Made by a program: the position numbers and the translations under genes. From the NCBI RefSeq assembly GCF_004664715.2, contig NC_051082.1, forward strand, positions 5,881,848 through 5,945,847: a stretch of DNA of 64,000 nt, read 5' to 3'. How positions within the stretch are numbered: position 1 is the stretch's first letter; every line of letters begins with the position of its first letter. Of this stretch, positions 31,583 to 43,483 are shown piece after piece. This DNA comes from Peromyscus leucopus. Lineage: Eukaryota; Chordata; Mammalia; Rodentia; Cricetidae. The notes beneath the pieces are model-generated. The model was not told the origin of the DNA, did not search any database, and was given only the letters and a program-made list of their open reading frames with translations.

Positions 31583-32475
31583 CTAGGGATATGGCCCAGC
31601 AGTTAAGAACACTTACTGCTCTTGCAGAGGCCTGGGGTCCTATTCCCAGCACCACATGGTGGCTCACAGCCACCTTTAACTCCAGTTCCAGGAAACCCAA
31701 TGCCCTCTCCTGGCCTCCAAAGGCCCCCGCATGAATGTGGTGTACATAAACTCCCAGAAGCACACATACATGCACATAAATAAACAAGGAAATGGACTAC
31801 GGTTGAGGCATGCACGTTGCTTTTTTCTTTAAAAATTTTTCTTTTATATGTGTATTTCACCCGCCTGTGTGTTTGTGCACCATGTGCGTATCCGATGGTT
31901 GCAGAAGCCAGAAGAGAGCCTCAGATATCTGAAACTAGTCACAGGAGGTTGAGAGCCACCATGTGGGTGCCGGGGATCCAATCTAGGTCCTATGAAAAAC
32001 AATGAGAGCTCTTAACTGCTGAACCGTCTCTCCAGCCTCAAGACATGTGTAAGTCTGTTATATATTCATTAATGGAAATGCGATATTCATTAAATGAACA
32101 CAGAGTGTATTAAATACAGTATCAAAGACAACCACTGTTAGTTTTTAGTTCACTCTCTTCTGAGGTTATACTGGGAATGGAACCCAGGGGCTCTCCCTAC
32201 CTGTGAGCCCCCATATCTCCAGCCCCCCCCTATGTGTATATATGTATGTATGTATATATATGTGTGTATGTATGTATATATGTGTGTATATGTATGTATG
32301 TGTGTATGTATGTATGTGTGTATATATGTATGTATATATATGTGTGTGTATGTATATATGTGTGTATGTATATATGTGTGTATATGTATGTGTGTATATG
32401 TGTGTGTGTATGTATGTGTGTATATGTATGTATGTATATATGTATGCATGTGTGTATGTATGTATGTATGTATAT
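31583..32475. repeat. B3 sense, B3 antisense, ID and a TATG/TG array
   Basis: 31583-31790 is a full sense B3. 31830-32037 is an antisense B3. 32160-32225 is an antisense ID head. 32229-32475 is a 250-base ATGT/ATATATGTGTG array. Confidence 0.85.
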
Positions 32476-32479
32476 ACGT

Positions 32480-33302
32480 GTATCTATTTAAATTTTAATT
32501 TATTTTATATGTATGGGTGTTTGTCTGTATATATGTCTGTCCCACGAAAGCCTGGGAAGGGGATCAGATCTCCTGGGCCTAGAGTTGTAGACTCCAGTTG
32601 TGAACTGCCATCTGGTCGCAGAGATTCAAACCCAAGTTCTCTGTACGAGCATCCAGTGCTCTTCACCATCTCCACATGCTTCTTTGAGGAAGGGTCTCCT
32701 GTAGCCCAGGCTGTTTCTGAACCTGCTATGTAGCCAAGGAAGGCCTTGAATCCCTGATCTTACTGCCTCCACCTCCCCGGCGATGGGATTATTGGTGTGT
32801 GGCACCACCATGCCCAACCTCTCTCTCTGTAACTATGAAGTCCAGAGTGACCTTGACCTCACAACTGTCCTGCTTCAACATTCTGAGGAGTTAGGATTAC
32901 AGGTGTGTAGTACAATGCTACTTTAATATACTTATTTAATATGTATTTTAATGATCTGTTTATTCATTCTGTGTTCATTTGCAAGTGCCCTGGGGCCATT
33001 GCGTGCATGTGGCGTTAGGGTGACAGTTTGAGATTCTCCCTTCTGATGTGGGCCTGGGGCATTGGACTCAGCTTGATGGCCTTTACACATTGAACCATCT
33101 CTTCGGCACCCCCTTTTAATTTTTTAAAAATTATTTTTATTTTATGTTCATTGGTGTTTGTTTTGTCTGCATGTATGTCTGGGTGAGGGTGTCAGAAGCC
33201 CTGGAACTGGAGCTACAGACAGGTGTGAGCTGCCATGTTGGGGCTGGGAATTGAACCTGGGTCCTCTGGAAGAGCACTGCTCTTAACTGCTGAGCCATCT
33301 CT
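32480..33302 (-). repeat. B3, B1, B1 and B3 SINEs, antisense
   Basis: 32480-32670 B3, 32680-32815 B1, 32820-32905 B1 piece, and 33130-33302 B3 ending CTGAGCCATCTCTCCAAC. 32910-33130 is a worn B3-like stretch. Confidence 0.75.
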
Positions 33303-33307
33303 CCAAC

Positions 33308-33880
33308 ATCTCTCCACTGTTGAAGCCTCTTGGCTAGGGTCTCAGCCCAACAAACGTAGTCCTCTCCCCTCATCAAGGAAACTTCTCTTTGCACCAGACA
33401 GAAACCCACAACCCATCAAAATGCAGCCTTGTGGAGCCCAGTCCCAGTGCATAAATGTACAAAGCAACCCCTCCGCCTGAGGCTCAGGGACTCGGGGACC
33501 ATCACTGAAGGGGCAGAGAAACTGAGAGAGCCAGAGGAACCCTGTGAAATTGTGTCTCCTAGGGAGCTGCACCCATGCAGCCTCACCAACATGACTGCAT
33601 GAGCTGAACAGGGTCAACAATAATAGACAGGATAACGTGGATGAGGCGTGAGGTACGGAGACCACGGGGCCTCAACCCTACACAGAGAACTACAGGCAAC
33701 TAAGGACGCTGAGGGTGGGAGAAATCATCTTCCCCAGGGAAGAGCACACCATTGGGGCACACCCAAATGCTCAGCCCTGGGAACACACGCAAGTAATATT
33801 ACATAGACTGAAGAGGATGCATTTATATATGTAGGAATGTGTGTATGTATGTATGTATGTGTGTGTATATATATATGTAT

Positions 33881-33916
<36 letters not shown>

Positions 33917-34038
33917 GAGCAATTAATGAAAAAAGACCATGAATTTGAAAAAGAGCAAGGGAGGTATATGGGAGGGTTTTGAGGGAGGAAAGGAAAGGAG
34001 AAATTATGTAATTATAACCTCAAAAATAAAAAGAATTT
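33308..34038 (+). mobile_element. L1 LINE 3' end (Lx-like), 5'-truncated
   Basis: CCTCATCAAGGAAACTTCTC, ACTACAGGCAACTAAGGA, CTTCCCCAGGGAAGAGCACA and the end GTAATTATAACCTCAAAAAT are landmarks of the rodent L1 3' region. It holds the terminal 0.7 kb only, with no open reverse-transcriptase frame. Confidence 0.85.
33837..33917. repeat. (TG)n(TA)n(CA)n(TA)n mirrored array inside the L1
   Basis: A TATG/TG arm is followed by ATATATATATG and then a pure CA arm and ATATATAT. TG and CA arms can pair. Confidence 0.9.
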
Positions 34039-34179
34039 TAAAAAGCAACTGGAAAAATGTACCTAAATAATACAAATACACAAAGTTAGAAACTAGAGGC
34101 CACTTAAGCCTTACTAGTCACCAGTAACTGCTGTTTAAAATTCTTGGGTATAAATGGAATCTTCTTCCGAGGTTTGGCT

Positions 34180-35240
34180 CTTAAGATTTTATTTTTATTT
34201 TTAATTATGCGTGTATGTGTCTGTGGGTTTGTGTGAGTGAGTGCGGTGCCATCAGATCCCATGGAGCTAGACTTATAGGCGGCTGTGAGTCGCCTGAGGT
34301 AGGGCAGGGAACCGAACCCTGGTCTCTCTAGAAGGGCAGCAAGCACGGAGCCATGTCTTCCTCTCTTCAGTGCCCCCCTTTTGTGAGAATAATTTTTTGC
34401 TATTTATACTGTTCCTTTTGCAGATATAGATAGCTGTTTTGCTCTTACTACTGTATATTGTTTGATATTTTTGTATGTTTTTCAACTGTTCCTTTATATA
34501 TATATATATATATGCAATTAGGAAGCAGTTTAATAACTCTAAATTAGCACTGGGCAGTGGTGCCACACACTTTTAATTCCAGCGCTTGGGAGGCAGAGGC
34601 AGGTGATCTCTGTTGAGTTTGAGGCCAGCCTGTGCTACGGAGTGAGTTCCAGGACAGCCAGGGCTGTACAGAGAAACCCTGTCATGAAACCACACACAAA
34701 AAAATTACAATTAAAAACAAAATAATTCTAGGATAGCCCAGCAATAATAGGCATTTTACTCCACATGCTCTCGTTAATAAACTGCTAAGTTGCTTCTAGG
34801 TCTTTGTGATTGCAGACGACTCAGAGGAGCATTTCTACCCACAGCTCTTCTTCATGTCAAGTAATGTCCTTATGTAAGGACATTAGGATAAAGGAAATAG
34901 GGTTGCTGTTTTGTTTTGCTTTCCTTTTTTTTTTTTTTTTTTTGGGGCAAGGTGTCTTAAGTTCCAGCCTAGCCTTGAACTCCCTACGTAGCTAAGAATG
35001 ACTGTCTTGCTTCCACCTTCCACGCACTGGGATCACAGGCATGTACCATAATTACAGGCAATGCTTTTTTTTCCAGGCTACTAAAAAGCTTGGTGTGGTA
35101 GTGCATGCCTGTGATTCCAACACTTGGGAAGGTGAGTCTGGAGAAAGGTTGGGAGTTCAAAGCTGTCCTTGGCTAGGTATTAAATTCAAGACTAGCCTGG
35201 GGTACATGAGACTCTTTCCAAAATCATTTCTCAAGCATAT
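34180..35240. repeat. B3 antisense, B1 sense, B1 antisense, B1/B4 sense
   Basis: 34180-34350 antisense B3, 34550-34710 sense B1, 34925-35045 antisense B1 starting with a 22-T run, 35085-35240 sense B1/B4. A (TA)n is at 34496-34513. 34360-34545 and 34715-34920 show no clear repeat. Confidence 0.75.
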
Positions 35241-35279
35241 TAGGCTTTATAGTTGAGAGGCAATAGACCAGAAAACTGT

Positions 35280-35352
35280 TGAAAATTTGAGGCCAGCCTG
35301 GTCTACATAGTGAGTTCCAAGCCCAAGAAGGCTATGTAATAAGACTCTGTTA

Positions 35353-35394
<42 letters not shown>

Positions 35395-35408
35395 AAGAAA
35401 GAAAAGAA

Positions 35409-35468
<60 letters not shown>

Positions 35469-35682
35469 AAAAGAAGCTGGGTGGTGGTGGTGGCGGTGGT
35501 GGCACACACCTTTCTTTAATCCCAGCACTGGGGAAGCATAGGTAGGTGGATCTCTGAGTTGGAGTAGACTTTGAGTCTCGATCTCTAAGTAGACTTTGCC
35601 AGCCTGGTCTACAGAAGGAGTTCCAGGATAGCCAGGGCTATACAGAGAAACCCTGTCTCAGGAAAAACAAAACAATAACAAC

Positions 35683-35752
<70 letters not shown>

Positions 35753-35755
35753 AAA
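35280..35755 (+). repeat. B1 with (GAAA)n tail, then B1 with (CA)n and poly(A)
   Basis: 35280-35340 is a B1 end whose tail is (GAAA)n with a (GA)n stretch to 35470. The next B1 (35475-35670) ends in CAAAACAATAACAAC, (AC)n and 30 A. Confidence 0.9.
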
Positions 35756-36014
35756 GAAAAAGAGCGTGTTGTTCTCTATGTCTCCATGTATAGGCTATGA
35801 GACACCATACCCGTTTGCTGTGTGTTGGGGACACAGACCTTCTGAACGGAGGAAAAGAAATCAGAAAGGAGGGGAGGTCAGGTTGGCATGCCGGAGGGAA
35901 CACTTAGCATTCAAATAATCCACTCTGCTGCCGGCTCTGCCTCTTCTCTGACAGCGCAATAGCCACCACCAGTCACTGGGCCTTCCTTGGTTGCTGGCGG
36001 GATGCCCTCTGCTT

Positions 36015-36185
36015 CTTCATACACCGTATCGTGTGTTTCCCACAAGAACTCTGGGAAGTGGGTGATCTTATCCCCACTTGACAGACGGGGAAAGCGAGGC
36101 AGAGGGGGAACCGCCTTTCCCAAAGGCATGTGGCTGGCGAGTGGTACAGTGGAGATTAGAATCAGGTAGGTAATCCAGCTCTCTT
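36015..36185 (+). repeat. MIR SINE, sense
   Basis: TCCCCACTTGACAGACGGGG and GGCATGTGGCTGGCGAGTGG are MIR core and 3' landmarks. 35760-36010 left of it and 36190-36765 right of it look unique. Confidence 0.7.
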
Positions 36186-36769
36186 TTCATGAATTTACAA
36201 GTTCAGACTCCTGTTTTATGGGTTGAAAAACTGAGGCCTGGAACAGGGCTCCCAGCCAGGGAGAAGAACACAGCCTAAGTAGACTTTGCCCCTCTTAACC
36301 TTCTAGTCTGCTCCCAAGGTATGGGTCTAGGGACCTAAGGTAGCAAAACACCTCCTTATAAAATTTCTCTGTGGGACCTGGGTTCCAGAGCCTTTCGGAG
36401 CCATAGCCTAGTTGCGCACTCCCCCTCCGGGGCTGGGGACTTGCCTGTCCATCGTAAAAAAAGGAAATAGCAGTTTACACCCCACATGCCCAGACACGGA
36501 GGAAACCACACAGACGGAGCCATCCTGCCACAGGGAATGGAGCTTAGACACCCAGCAGAGAAGCGAAGGAAAGGAGAAATACCCGAGAAACAGGATTTGG
36601 GGCAGAATCCTGAAAATAGGAGGAGGAGAGGTGTCTGGAAGACGGCCACTGGGAATAAGCTGGCCTCACACAGGGAGGAAGGATAATGCCTGGCCAGAGT
36701 TCCTACTCCAGAGAATTGTGGAGTGAGCAGCTGACCTGGAAGTTCCTGCTGCTGGTTGTTTGGAAATGT

Positions 36770-37885
36770 TGTTATTGTTTTTTTGGGACGGGGGTTTCAT
36801 GTAGCCCAGGATGGCTTCAAAGTCACTGTGGAGCAGGGTGTACCCTTGAACTTCTGATTCTCCTGCTTCCACCTCCCCAGGGCTGGGATTGTAGGTGTGT
36901 GTCACCATATCTGATTTACACTCCACCACGGGCACTACATGCCCAGCCTTTGCAGTGGGGAGGGGGGGCTTCCCCAGGCCACTCAGCCAGCAAGTCTGGG
37001 GTTCGGCCCCTGCCTCCGAGCTCAGCTCCCTGTCTTGTCATCGTCTCTGGGCTGGAGGTCAGAGCTCTCAGAAGGTAAAATTCTAAATCTTTTTTTTTTT
37101 CTTACAAGGGGGCCGAGTTGCTCTTGTGTCAAGGATGAACGGGCAGGTGGTAGGATGAAAAATTCCAGGAACGCCAGGCCAGGGTCCTAGGTATCCATTC
37201 ATCATCCATCCACCCATCCATCCTTCTGACAGACCACTCATGGACTCCCAGATACCCATCATCCGTGATCACATTAATCACGAAGACATGCTGGCTAATA
37301 CTTCCTTCTATGCTGGAGAGATGGCTCACTGGGTAACGGTAGCCACCACCAAGCCTGATGGCCTGAGTTCGATCCTCAGAACCCACGTGGTGGAAGGAGA
37401 GAACTGACTACTGCAAGGTGTCCTCAGACCTCCACACATGAGCCATGGTATACTCCCCTCCCTCCCTCCCTCCCTCCCTCCCTCCCTCCCTCCCTCTCTC
37501 TCTCTCTCTCAATGTTAAAAAAAAAAAAGGAATCCTCCTAGGTGGAAGGGATGGCTTTGTGGTTAAGTATACTTACTGGTTTCACAAAGGACCTGAGTTG
37601 GTTCCAAGCACCCATGGCAGGTGGCTCACAACCACCTGTAACTCCAGTTCCAGGGATCTGAATCTCTCACCTGGCACCCGCCCCCACACACATACATATA
37701 CACATAGTTAAAAATAAACCTTTTTTTAAAAAGTTCTTAGCTGGGTGTGGTGACACACGCCTTTAGACCCAGCACTTGGGAGGCAGAGGCAGGCAGATCT
37801 CTGTGAGTTCGTGGCCAGCCTGGTCTACAAAGCGAGTTCCAGGACAACCAGGGCTACACAGAGAAATTCTGTCTTGAAAAGCAAA
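36770..37885. repeat. B1 antisense, B3 sense, (CCCT)n, B3 sense, B1 sense
   Basis: 36770-36900 antisense B1/B4, 37311-37450 sense B3, 37457-37511 (CCCT)n(CT)n, 37535-37715 sense B3, 37738-37885 sense B1. 36905-37310 is unique apart from CATCCA-like bits near 37195. Confidence 0.8.
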
Positions 37886-37919
37886 AAAAAAAAAAAGAAA
37901 GAAAAAGGAAAAAAAAACA

Positions 37920-38640
37920 CTTAGAACTGGCTCTCATCTAGGGAATAAATGCTTGTTACCATTACCCTCACTTGTCAATCAACAGTGTGCTCAATCGGAT
38001 CCTGCGGCTCGAATGAGTTGCCCCGGGAACAAACAGTTGTGTTGAGGATCAAGTCTGAGAACACTGAGCTTCCTGTTCCTTGACTCTGTTTTCAGGGGAC
38101 ACTAGAATCTGAGGACCTGCTAGACATGACCTGAGGTTTACACCGAGACATGCGTTTTCCCATTTCCTGGAGGCCCTGGTCTCTGACAGCTCACAGGTTA
38201 ATCCCTGTCTGTCCTACCACTGAGAAAAGCCACACTGCCTCCTCTCTGTCACCCCTGTCCACGGACTGATCCACACAGGTCTCATTGCTCAGTCCCCTCA
38301 CGTCAGCACAGGTCAACCCCGACAGACCGGTGAGAGCTTCAAAGCCTCTGCTGAGACCATATACATCTCCACTCTTCTACCACATCCTGACCCCTCCCCT
38401 CCCCTCCCCTCCCCCTTCCTCCCCTTCCCCCATTATGTCACCTCCTTAGGGCAGATCCACACTTTTGGAGCATCAGGCTCTCCCTTGACCAATGGTGACA
38501 TGCAGATTGTGGATGTGAGTCGTCTTCCCAGCAGACAACCACCTTACTTAGCCTTTGGTCCCGTCTGGCCTTCCACAAGGGTGGCTGATGTCTCCTACCA
38601 CAGTGGAGGCTGTGTAATTATGGTTAAGAGAAAGAAATTA
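37920..38640. other. Non-repetitive segment with CCCCT run
   Basis: No coding exon or SINE is recognised. A short (CCCCT)n run lies at 38390-38415. The TGACC and CCAAT words near 38480-38500 are not enough to call a regulatory element. Confidence 0.35.
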
Positions 38641-38812
38641 TGGTAGAATTCCTGCCTAGAATGCATGAGGCCACAGGTTCAATTCCCAGAACAGCACTTA
38701 AGAAGGGGGGGGGGAGGGGAGAAAAGGTGCCAGGCATGATAGTGCGTGCCTGTAATTGTTTTTAAATTTTTATTTTACTTATAGTGTGTGTGTGTGTGTG
38801 TGTGCGCACATG

Positions 38813-38846
<34 letters not shown>

Positions 38847-39130
38847 ACATGATGTGTGTGTGTGTGTGCACATGGTGTGTGTGTGTGTGTGTGTGTGTGT
38901 GTGCACATGATGTGTGTGGGTGTGAATTCCAGTGCACCATGTGCCATGCTTTGCATGTGGAGGTTAGAAGACAACTTTGCTGGTCGTCGGTGGCGCACGC
39001 CTTTAATCCTAACACAGCAGAGGCAGAGGCAGGCAGATCTCTGAGTTCAAGGCCAGCCTGGTCTACAGAGAGAATTAGAAGACAGCCAGGGCCACACAGA
39101 GGAAACCTGTCTTGAAAAACAAAAACAAAA
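38640..39130. repeat. ID piece, TG array with CACATGATG interruptions, B1
   Basis: 38640-38695 is a sense ID-like head. 38785-38920 is (TG)n in three blocks separated by GCACATGATG/GCACATGGTG. 38978-39130 is a sense B1. Confidence 0.85.
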
Positions 39131-39248
39131 CAAGCAAACAAAAAAAGAAGACAGCTTTGAGAAGCCGTTTTTCTCCCCTGCTGTGGGTTCCAAGGGTCAC
39201 ACCCAGAGGCTGTCGGGCCTTGGTGGGAAGCCCATTGACCCACCGACC

Positions 39249-39293
39249 ACGCCGCCGCCGCCGCCGCCGCCACCGCCACCGCCACCGCTGCGT
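39249..39293. repeat. (GCC)n trinucleotide repeat
   Basis: ACGCCGCCGCCGCCGCCGCC then CACCGCCACCGCCACCGC. It is not in a recognised exon and lies in otherwise modest-GC DNA. Confidence 0.9.
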
Positions 39294-39444
39294 CCTGCCA
39301 GTCCAAATGCTTAGAATCCCGACTCAGGTCAGGTGGAGGGAGGAAGAGCAGCAGTTTGAACTGAGCAGCAGAAGCCTCAGCAGCAAACAAGCTGTGGACC
39401 GAAACTATTGACTTCAGATCTCACCTTTGGTTTTTAGCTGTGTG

Positions 39445-39790
39445 AGACGGCCATTGGTTGACGGCCCTGGCTGTCCTGGAACTCTGTAGAGACCAGGCTG
39501 GCCTCAAACTCAGATCTGCCTGCCTCTGCCTCCCAAGTGCTGGAATTAGAGGCGTGCTCTACAACCTCCGCCCGGCTTATAGTTTAATGTTTTATTATAT
39601 TTATTTGTGTGTGTGTGTGTGTGCGCGCGCACGCACACACACGCGCGTGAACGCACACCAAGGTGCCTGTGTGGAGGTCAGAAAACAACCTGCAGGAATG
39701 GCTTCTCTCCTTCCGCCACGTGGGCCCTGGGAAGCGAATTCAGGTCCTTAGCCTCGGCAGCAATCACCTTTACCAGCTGAGTTATTTGCA
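39445..39790 (-). repeat. B1 and B3-like SINE with TG/CG tract, antisense
   Basis: 39445-39575 is a B1. 39585-39790 is B3-like with (TG)n, then GCGCGCGCACGCACACACACGCGCG at 39622-39646, then GGTCAGAAAACAACCTGCAG. Confidence 0.75.
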
Positions 39791-39890
39791 GACCTTGTAA
39801 AGTAGGATTTTAATAGCAATACCATTGAAGGTTTTGTTGTGAGCACCCGTTCCAGAGGAGCAAAGAGCAGAGATACATGATTTTCTAGCC

Positions 39891-40106
39891 CAGTGGTTCT
39901 CAACCTTCCCAATCCTGCAACCCTTCAATACAGTTCCTTATGCTGTGGTGACCCCCCCAACACACAACCATAGAATTATTTTCGTTGCTACTTCATAACT
40001 AATTTGCTGCTGTTATGAATCGTAATGAAAATATCTGTATTTTGTGATTGTCTTAGGTGACCCCTGTGAAAGGGGCCTTCCTTAGCCCACAGGTCGAGAA
40101 CCACTG
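39891..40106 (+). mobile_element. URR1-like hAT MITE, second copy
   Basis: Ends CAGTGGTTCTCAACCTT and TCGAGAACCACTG are terminal inverted repeats. The interior GTGACCCCTGTGAAAGGGG and TCGTAATGAAAATATC match the same family as the copy at 21333. The flanking octamers agree poorly. Confidence 0.85.
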
Positions 40107-40144
40107 TTCCAAAGGAAAGTGCTTCCATCAAATGCTTGCTTTGA

Positions 40145-40275
40145 GAAGCAGGTGCCGTCGTGCCCATTTTATAGACGGGGAGACTGAGGCTCTGCAAGGT
40201 GAGTAACTTGCCTCCAATCACACAGTAAGTGAAATGACAAGATCAGATCTGGGATGCTGGCCTGATTCTGCTCCC
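40145..40275 (+). repeat. MIR SINE, sense
   Basis: CCCATTTTATAGACGGGGAG and TTGCCTCCAATCACACAGTA are MIR landmarks. 40280-41060 shows no clear repeat or gene. Confidence 0.8.
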
Positions 40276-41064
40276 CGACATCTCCCTTGTCTTCTTCACC
40301 ACCCTCCGGTCACCGGGCTAGGTCAACAAGCTTCTGGATTGTCCTATCCTCTCCCTTATGCAGACTCACACTGCCTGCATCTGTGTCGCCCAAGCCGCCT
40401 AGAGAATCTGTCTGGGTGTGCAGGTGGCCAGACTTTACAGGGCGAGAGTGAGCATTTCCCTCTCTCTCTCTGTAGAAAGAACCACAGGTGAGGCAGCTAC
40501 CTGGTTGAGCTGGGGTGGGGCGAGGGGTGGGGTGGATGATTCTCAGAGGAAGGTGGGAAGTTCAAAAGGCAATTCCTGCTTCTGTCTCAAACCCGTAAAC
40601 AGATAGTTAGGGCCCTGACAGCAACAGCACACAGACAAAAGGCAGACAGAAACAGCTCACATAAGGAAGCAGGGCACAGCCTCCGCCCAGAGTGGGAATT
40701 AAATGTTTTCCTGAAAGCAGAAAGGAAAACCACGATTAAAGCCAAGCTGTGACTCGAAGTCTGCCTCCGTGACATCGTAAGTGTAGTGAGTAAAGGCCCT
40801 TAATTTGTACCTGTGTGTTGTGAATCTTGGTCTTACGGGACGTTCTTTCTTGACCTAAGTGTGTGAAACAAAAGTAATAATTAGGAGTGAGTCTTCGACG
40901 CACACTGTCATTTCAAAGATGTGTGTACAGTTTTTATATTTATATTGAACTGTTTCTGTATATGTGTGGAGAGACTGTGGGAGAGTGTGTGTTGGCCTGG
41001 GTCTATTAGTCAGAACTCTTGATTGAGAGAGAAAAATGATGAGAACAAAAGAAATCAATAGTGT

Positions 41065-41525
41065 AGCCCAGTGTGGTGGCGCACGCCTTTGATCCCAGCG
41101 CTCGGAAGGCAGAGGCAGGAGGATCTCTGTGAGTTTAAGGCCAGCCTGGTCTACATAGTAAATTCCAGCCCAGCTAGGGTAACATAGTGAAACCTTGTCT
41201 CAAAAATAAATAAATGGTCTGGGGATGGTGGTACACGCCTTTAATCCCAGTACTAGAGAGGCAGAGAGACAATCCCTGAGTTCAAGGCCAGCCTGGTCTA
41301 CAGAGAGTTCCAGGATAGCCAGGGCTACAGAGAAACCCTGCCTTGAAAAACCCCAAAACAAACAAACAAATGCAGTAATAATAACTATTCTGCCAGGTGT
41401 GGTGACCTTAGATTGTAATTCTGGCACTTAAGAGGTTTGAAGCAAAAGAATTAGCTGTTCAAGATCATCCTCAGCTACATAGCAAGTCTTAGGCTAGCCT
41501 GGGCTGCCTGAGATCCTGTAATAAT
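41065..41525 (+). repeat. Two B1s and a B4, sense
   Basis: 41065-41210 and 41220-41365 are B1 copies in tandem. 41395-41525 is a worn B4-like copy. Confidence 0.85.
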
Positions 41526-41529
41526 TATT

Positions 41530-41885
41530 ACTCCTTACTGGCCCACACTTGGATCCAGGAGCTCATAGATATGAGTGCCTTACCTCATCTTGCCTGTTTT
41601 TCCCAGTGGGAAAATTGCGTCTCTCTCGGGTAAATTTCAGGCTCCCTCTAATTGGCTCTAATTTGGTCACATGCACATTCTTCAGCCAACTTTGTGTCTT
41701 GGTTGGATCATCCACCTGTGGCTCAATGCAGAAGTTGTGTGGAGGAAGCGCCATCAGCAGGGCAAGGATTGACACAGGAGAGAGAGGTTTCCTAGAGGAA
41801 ACAGCAGGGCTGAATCCGGAAGTCACATACCCACCTTGTTCCTGTTAGTCCCCTAAGGAAAAGCTGTAATGAACGATGATGATGA
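41530..41885. other. Segment resembling an ancient mammalian repeat, with an open minus-strand frame
   Basis: ATTGGCTCTAATTTGGTCAC and nearby words recall an old interspersed repeat whose name I cannot give. The minus strand has an open stretch ending at a strong donor, GAG|GTAAGG (donor at 41583). Confidence 0.35.
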
Positions 41886-41889
41886 TGGT

Positions 41890-42085
41890 GGTACCTTGCT
41901 TGAGCACCCACTGTGTGCTGGGCACCATGCCAAATATCGTAGCGTTCTCTTTGGCACTCCTCACAGCAGCCTTTGCTTGTTACTTATCTTCATTTTGACC
42001 GAGAGTTCAAGGAATTGGCCCAAGTTCCTGTAGATAGTAAGACATGAAGCTAGGTAGTTATTTCCCAAATCCTAAGCTCCTGGCT
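41890..42085 (+). repeat. MIR SINE, sense
   Basis: GAGCACCCACTGTGTGCTGG and ATTGGCCCAAGTTCCTGTAG. 42107-42140 is a CT run, and 42150-42650 is unique with a CT-rich patch near 42570. Confidence 0.75.
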
Positions 42086-42654
42086 TCCCTGGGAACTCCA
42101 CAGAGTCTCTCTCTCTCTCTCTCTCTGTCTCTCTATCTCTCCTCATATATATAATCTCTTTCTGGGTAGCTTCATGTCAGAGGGCACACCCAGGGTCTGC
42201 TAAGGGGACACATTTCAAGACGCAAGACCGTAAGGAATAATATGGGAATGGCGAACCACAGAGTCATTTATGACCCCTGGACGGCTTGTCCTAGGGAGGC
42301 CCCTGCACACCAGAAGTTTGACGTCAAGGGAAGAACAATCTAAGGACCGCGAGGATGCAAGAGCCTTGCTTTCCTTGGTGCCGTCTCTCCACCCACCAAG
42401 AATGAGGCAAAGGCTGTGCCATGCAGGGATGTGCTGGGACTGACTTCCTGTTCTACTAGCCTGTGATTTGCATCCTTGAATAAACTTGCTTAATGTCTGC
42501 CAGACTCAACATCCATGAAATGGGCACAATAGCATCTTCCTTAAGGGTTATGGGAATCTTTTTTTTCTCTCTCTCCCCCTCCCTCCCTCCTCCTTCCCTC
42601 TCTTCCTGGAGGTTCTGGGGATTGTATGCTGATTCCTTTCAAATGAGACCTACC

Positions 42655-42780
42655 TAGGTAGGTGTGGCCACTCACGTCTGTAATCCCAACACGTGGGAGG
42701 CTGAAGCAGGAGGATCGCAGTAAGTTTGAGGCCAGCCTAGAAGCAGGTCCAGGCCAGCCAAAGGCTACACAGAGAGACCT
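42655..42780 (+). repeat. B1 SINE, sense
   Basis: GTGGCCACTCACGTCTGTAATC and TTTGAGGCCAGCCTAGAAGC. Confidence 0.75.
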
Positions 42781-42839
42781 GCTTGTCTCCCCGCGACTGC
42801 TGCTCCCAGATGCTTCCTTGCCTTACACACCACCCCTCT

Positions 42840-43480
42840 TCTCCTCGCTGGGGGAGACGTTAGCAAAAGCAAGCAGAAATGGCTAGTCACCTTTGCCCGC
42901 TGGGGCCAAACCTGCTGGACCTTGCTCCCTTTCTCCAGCATCAGCCGCTCTGGAGACACAACAGGAGTGTATTGCCGCCGTCCAGTCCCTGAGTTCTGGG
43001 TTCAAGTGCCAGCTCGGCCTCTTTCTTCCTAGCCCTGTTTGCAAGTCCTTTCTGGTGAGAAGGCACCTTCCCCTTGAGATCTGACGCAAACCCTGGCTGC
43101 AGAGCTGCCTGCCCCGTGGGGACTTATTTATTCACTGGGTTCGGGGACAAGGCTGAGCGAGCCAGGCGGCTTTGGGGCAGGCCCAGGGAAGGGTCTGGTA
43201 AGCAGAGGGGCCCTCACTCCACCACTTCCCATCTCCTGAATAATTCATGACAAATAAAATGGCCGGGGCCAGACCTGGGCCCTCCCTTCTCCTGACAGGG
43301 AATGGAGAAAAGTTTCTAATTACAGATCAGCCTGCCTGGCTCCTGGCTCCCCCGGGCCCCTGGGCGCTGCACACAGGGGGTATTTATGGGACGAGACTGG
43401 AGGGGAGGGGCTCTGTCACAGCCCCTTTCCTGAGGAACTCAACCCCATTTGAAATTGTAGCCTTGCCCAGACTAAGTGGG
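42840..43480. promoter_or_regulatory. Unique island, possible conserved non-coding element
   Basis: 42960-43080 holds a MIR-like piece. 43085-43430 is repeat-free and contains TAATTCATGACAAATAAAAT (from 43240) and TAATTA at 43317-43322 between GC-rich blocks. Conservation is suspected and has not been tested. Confidence 0.35.
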
Positions 43481-43483
43481 GGG

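Noticed and set aside
31120..31734. 204-codon plus-strand frame
   Set aside because: Runs through B2, B1 and TCTA/TG repeats; no unique protein sequence.
41584..41826. Minus-strand frame from an upstream ATG at about 41760
   Set aside because: Weak start context and resemblance of the DNA to an ancient repeat; retained only as a speculative middle exon in the findings.
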